From: Ophiocordyceps camponoti-saundersi (nom. inval.)
Taxonomy: Eukaryota > Ascomycota > Sordariomycetes > Hypocreales > Ophiocordycipitaceae
Direction of reading: 5' to 3'
DNA length: 13,279 nt
NCBI GenBank assembly: GCA_003339415.1
Contig: PDHQ01000637.1
Span: forward strand, 1 to 13,279
Part shown: one piece after another, positions 10,201 to 13,279 of the stretch
How positions within the stretch are numbered: position 1 is the stretch's first letter
How the letters are laid out: every line of letters begins with the position of its first letter
Notes under the pieces: model-generated
Database searches by the model: none
Told to the model about the DNA's origin: nothing
The model's input: only the letters and a program-made list of their open reading frames with translations
Program-made: the position numbers and the translations under genes

Positions 10201-10765
10201 TCTAATAGTCGTTATAGTACCCCTAAGCTTTATTACGAAGACTCCAAATATCCGCTAGCGTAAGGTTTACTCCCGGGAAAGCTTTTAAGATACTATCTAT
10301 AGAGAATACGTTATAAAGAAAAACAAATTAATAACGGCGACTAAGCATATCTAGTATATCTAGAGACTTCTCGCCCTAGGCCTCTAGGAGACTATAGATA
10401 ATAGGAGTTATAGTAGGCTATTCTTCCTACTTAAAGGCACCACGACTACTAGGTCTAGGCATAGTAAGGTAGTGCGTCGAGAATACACCGCTATTGCCTC
10501 CCTAGGACTCAGGCTGCGGCGAGAATATACCACGGCTACCCTAGCTCTAGAGCTACGGATTAATAAGCACCTGCTAGAAACTGCCCGATTGCCGGTCTAG
10601 CGTCTACGGGATACCACGGCCGCCGCGGCTAGAACTGCCGCCTCGACCTCGTACGCTGCCTTAGCTACGGCCCGCTATAGAGCCACCGCGGCCAGATATT
10701 ATAAGTCGCGAAGGGTAATAGAATATATAAGAGATAGTATTATTATAAGAAAGATAAGTAAGTAA
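10169..10765 (+). pseudogene. Unrecognised Arg/Ala-rich degraded coding frame E
   Basis: Frame 2 reads through to a TAA at 10763-10765, about 198 codons. Visible pieces are FITKTPNIR near the N-terminus, REYVIKKNKLITATKHI near 10303-10350, then RREYTAIASLGLRLRREYTT near 10467-10530 and a long Ala/Arg-rich helical C-terminus with ALATARYRATAARYYKSRR (about 10660-10716). Only a handful of in-frame stops occur and second-position composition is coding-like. A KTP followed by a helical tail loosely recalls the C-terminal end of pogo/Fot1-type transposases, but no DDE domain is visible, so I do not assign it. The C-terminal helix would suit a coiled coil or nucleic-acid-binding tail. Confidence 0.48.
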
Positions 10766-10800
10766 ATAGGTAAATAAGTAACTAAGTAAGTAAGATAGTA
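10753..10800 (+). repeat. TAAG/TAAATAGG-type simple repeat
   Basis: Degenerate tandem AAGT/AAAT words follow directly on the end of frame E and overlap its stop. The tract has no CpA, so it is invisible to RIP. Confidence 0.7.
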
Positions 10801-11019
10801 TAGTATAGAGGGGTGATAAGTTTAGGTCTATGTTTTTTTCCCTAATATATAACCGCATAAATTCGAGAAATGGAAAAAAATATAGAAAAAAACTATAGCG
10901 TAAAGATTCTACGTGTTCGTTTTTTTTTTATTATTTTGCCAGTCAAGCTAAAGCCCTACCTCTTAGATAGTAGTTATAAACGGCGCTTAGTAAAGTTAAT
11001 AGCCTAAGGTTCTAAGCTA
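10801..11019. other. Intergenic stretch without recognisable gene
   Basis: It contains short A- and T-rich runs (for example a T10 run near 10919) and otherwise nothing I can support as coding, RNA or regulatory. Confidence 0.5.
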
Positions 11020-12117
<1,098 letters not shown>

Positions 12118-12179
12118 TATATCTCTATTATCCTTTAAGTAGTATATCCCTGCCGTCCTAATTTCCACCTCTTACCTAA

Positions 12180-12225
12180 CCTGCCTACTTAGGTAGTACC
12201 TAGGTAGATAGGTAGGCTAGGCAGG
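12180..12225. repeat. Palindrome cluster (CCTGCCTA...TAGGCAGG)
   Basis: A perfect 8-bp stem, CCTGCCTA at 12180-12187 with TAGGCAGG at 12218-12225, encloses further TAGGTA/TACCTA inverted words, so several alternative hairpins can form. TACCTAGGTA-type words of this kind are familiar from intergenic DNA of some Sordariomycetes. Confidence 0.7.
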
Positions 12226-12560
12226 CCTTGCAAGTATTAATTTTTATAAGACGTAGCTTACCTAGTAGGTATCGACTTACCTTCTATCTTCCGAATAAAT
12301 CACCCCTATATATCCTCTGCTCTCTGCCTTGCCGGATAGTACTATATATCTGCTTACCTCTCCCGTAGAGGTGTACCTAAGGCACCTACCTAATATAATA
12401 GGTCTCTATATTAATACTTAGCTTATATATAGAATATAATAATATCCTTCTCTTATCTCGGTTAGTACCTACCTTTACCTCTCTTAACTAATAGTATAGG
12501 GTTAGGGTAAGGTAAGAGACGCTATTAACTTTCTATCCTAGATAACCTACCCCTAAATAC

Positions 12561-12671
12561 CTATCTCCGTTACCTCCTTAACCTCTCTATCTCCGTTACC
12601 TCTTTAACCTCTCTATCTCTATCGTCTCCTTAATTCTCCTATCTCTATCACCTCTTTAACCTCTCTATCTC
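12561..12671 (+). repeat. 26-bp imperfect tandem repeat
   Basis: About four copies of a unit close to CTATCTCCGTTACCTC followed by TTTAACCTCT, with the third and fourth copies diverged by C/T changes and short indels. It is pyrimidine-rich on the plus strand. Confidence 0.8.
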
Positions 12672-12882
12672 GACCGACTGCCTAATATAATCGTTAGCCT
12701 ATATCTACCGTTTATAGTTATAATTACCCGGCACTATTAGTAAGATTATAATCCGTTCTACTTCTATTCCCGAGTATCTACTTACTTTTATTACCTCTAA
12801 ATTAACTACGGACCCTAACTAGCTACTTACCTATATAGTATAGATACCTTTCTAACTAGTACCTAGGTAAGCATATACCTAG

Positions 12883-12964
12883 GATTATCTACGCGGACCT
12901 AGATTATCCGCGTGGTAGATTATCCGCGTGGTAGATTTAGATTATTAGCGTAGTAGACTGTCCG

Positions 12965-12998
<34 letters not shown>

Positions 12999-13254
12999 TT
13001 ATTATCGTGGCCGTCGATATAATAGAAACCTTTACTAAGAAGCTTAAGTAGATCCGAAAAATCGTCCTTATTACCGAAGGTTAAGGTACGCGGACCTACG
13101 TTTATAGGTTACGGATTATTAGCGTGGTGGACTATTAAGACGCTTATAAAAGGGTTCCGGGCGTAGCGTAGTATCGGGCCCGATTAGGCTATTAGCGTCT
13201 AGTTCGACGGCGAGGCGGGCCTACGTCTTTAAGTTCCGGATTATTAGCGTGGTA
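12883..13254 (+). repeat. 16-bp repeat family GATTATYMGCGTGGTR
   Basis: Copies: 12883-12898 (diverged), 12902-12917, 12918-12933 (perfect tandem pair), 12940-12955, 13114-13129 and 13239-13254. The last two sit within a longer 42-bp direct repeat at 13092-13133 and 13217-13258, offset by 125 bases with about 7 mismatches, which begins GGACCTACGT. Another GGACCT precedes the tandem pair at 12895-12900. TGG is kept in most copies although RIP would attack it. Confidence 0.85.
12965..13008 (+). repeat. C44 homopolymer
   Basis: Forty-four consecutive C follow GACTGTCCG and precede TTATTATCGTGG. The tract splits the 16-bp repeat family in two. Runs this long are hard to sequence, so the true length may differ; C-tracts can also form i-motif or G-quadruplex structures. 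Confidence 0.93.
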
Positions 13255-13279
13255 GATTGCTAACTATCCGGACTCGGGG

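Larger units (their letters stand above)
12118..12880. other. Non-coding repeat-rich stretch
   Basis: No frame here has a protein-like composition; Asp and Glu codons are almost missing on the plus strand. It holds the palindrome cluster at 12180-12225, a two-unit telomere-like word at 12497-12508 and the 26-bp tandem repeat at 12561-12671. It may be an LTR, an untranslated region of an element, or intergenic DNA. Confidence 0.55.

Noticed and set aside
10661..10858. 65-codon open frame on the minus strand
   Set aside because: It is antisense to the Ala/Arg-rich end of frame E and the TAAG simple repeat, and is rich in Tyr-Leu-Ser repeats.
12497..12508. Interstitial telomere repeat (TAGGGT x2)
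   Set aside because: Only two hexamers are present, and the flanks contain similar GGTAA-type words; chance is likely.

Overview
This window looks like a transposon graveyard from a filamentous ascomycete (Pezizomycotina) whose repeats have been heavily mutated by repeat-induced point mutation (RIP). CpA and its complement TpG are almost absent over long stretches, TpA is very common, and CpG, CpC and CpT are kept. Every long reading frame is broken by TAA/TAG at places where Gln (CAA/CAG) or Trp (TGG) would be expected, His and Cys codons appear as Tyr, and ATG has largely become ATA. No intact gene is visible. The few stop-free runs in the window are short pieces of degraded genes, antisense shadows of them, or translated tandem repeat.

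Layout. 3-4030 (+): a large unrecognised degraded gene, cut by the left window edge. 4031-4800: AT-rich spacer. 4801-5950 (+): a second unrecognised degraded frame. 5960-6095: low-complexity DNA. 6182-7650 (+): a degraded gene with an Asp/Glu/Asn-rich tract encoded partly by an AAT microsatellite; it may belong with the preceding frame. 7726-8990 (-): the best-recognised relic, an LTR-retrotransposon Gag (capsid-like part followed by a poor zinc-knuckle-like part), with no Pol behind it. 9116-9366: a gapless 106-bp inverted repeat forming a 251-bp snap-back. 9641-10200 (-) and 10169-10765 (+): two degraded frames diverging from a G15 tract. 11020-11190: a patch with little RIP. 11187-11475: a 9-bp minisatellite. 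11500-12117 (+): a mildly mutated unrecognised frame. 12118-13279: non-coding DNA with a palindrome cluster, a 26-bp tandem repeat, a 16-bp repeat family and a run of 44 C.

No working pathway or operon can be proposed; the genes are fossils of several elements inserted in both orientations. Strand choice for the degraded genes rests on base composition at the second codon position and on residue composition. The opposite strand often looks open as well, so strand and exact ends are inference unless stated otherwise. Stops are shown as * in motifs.
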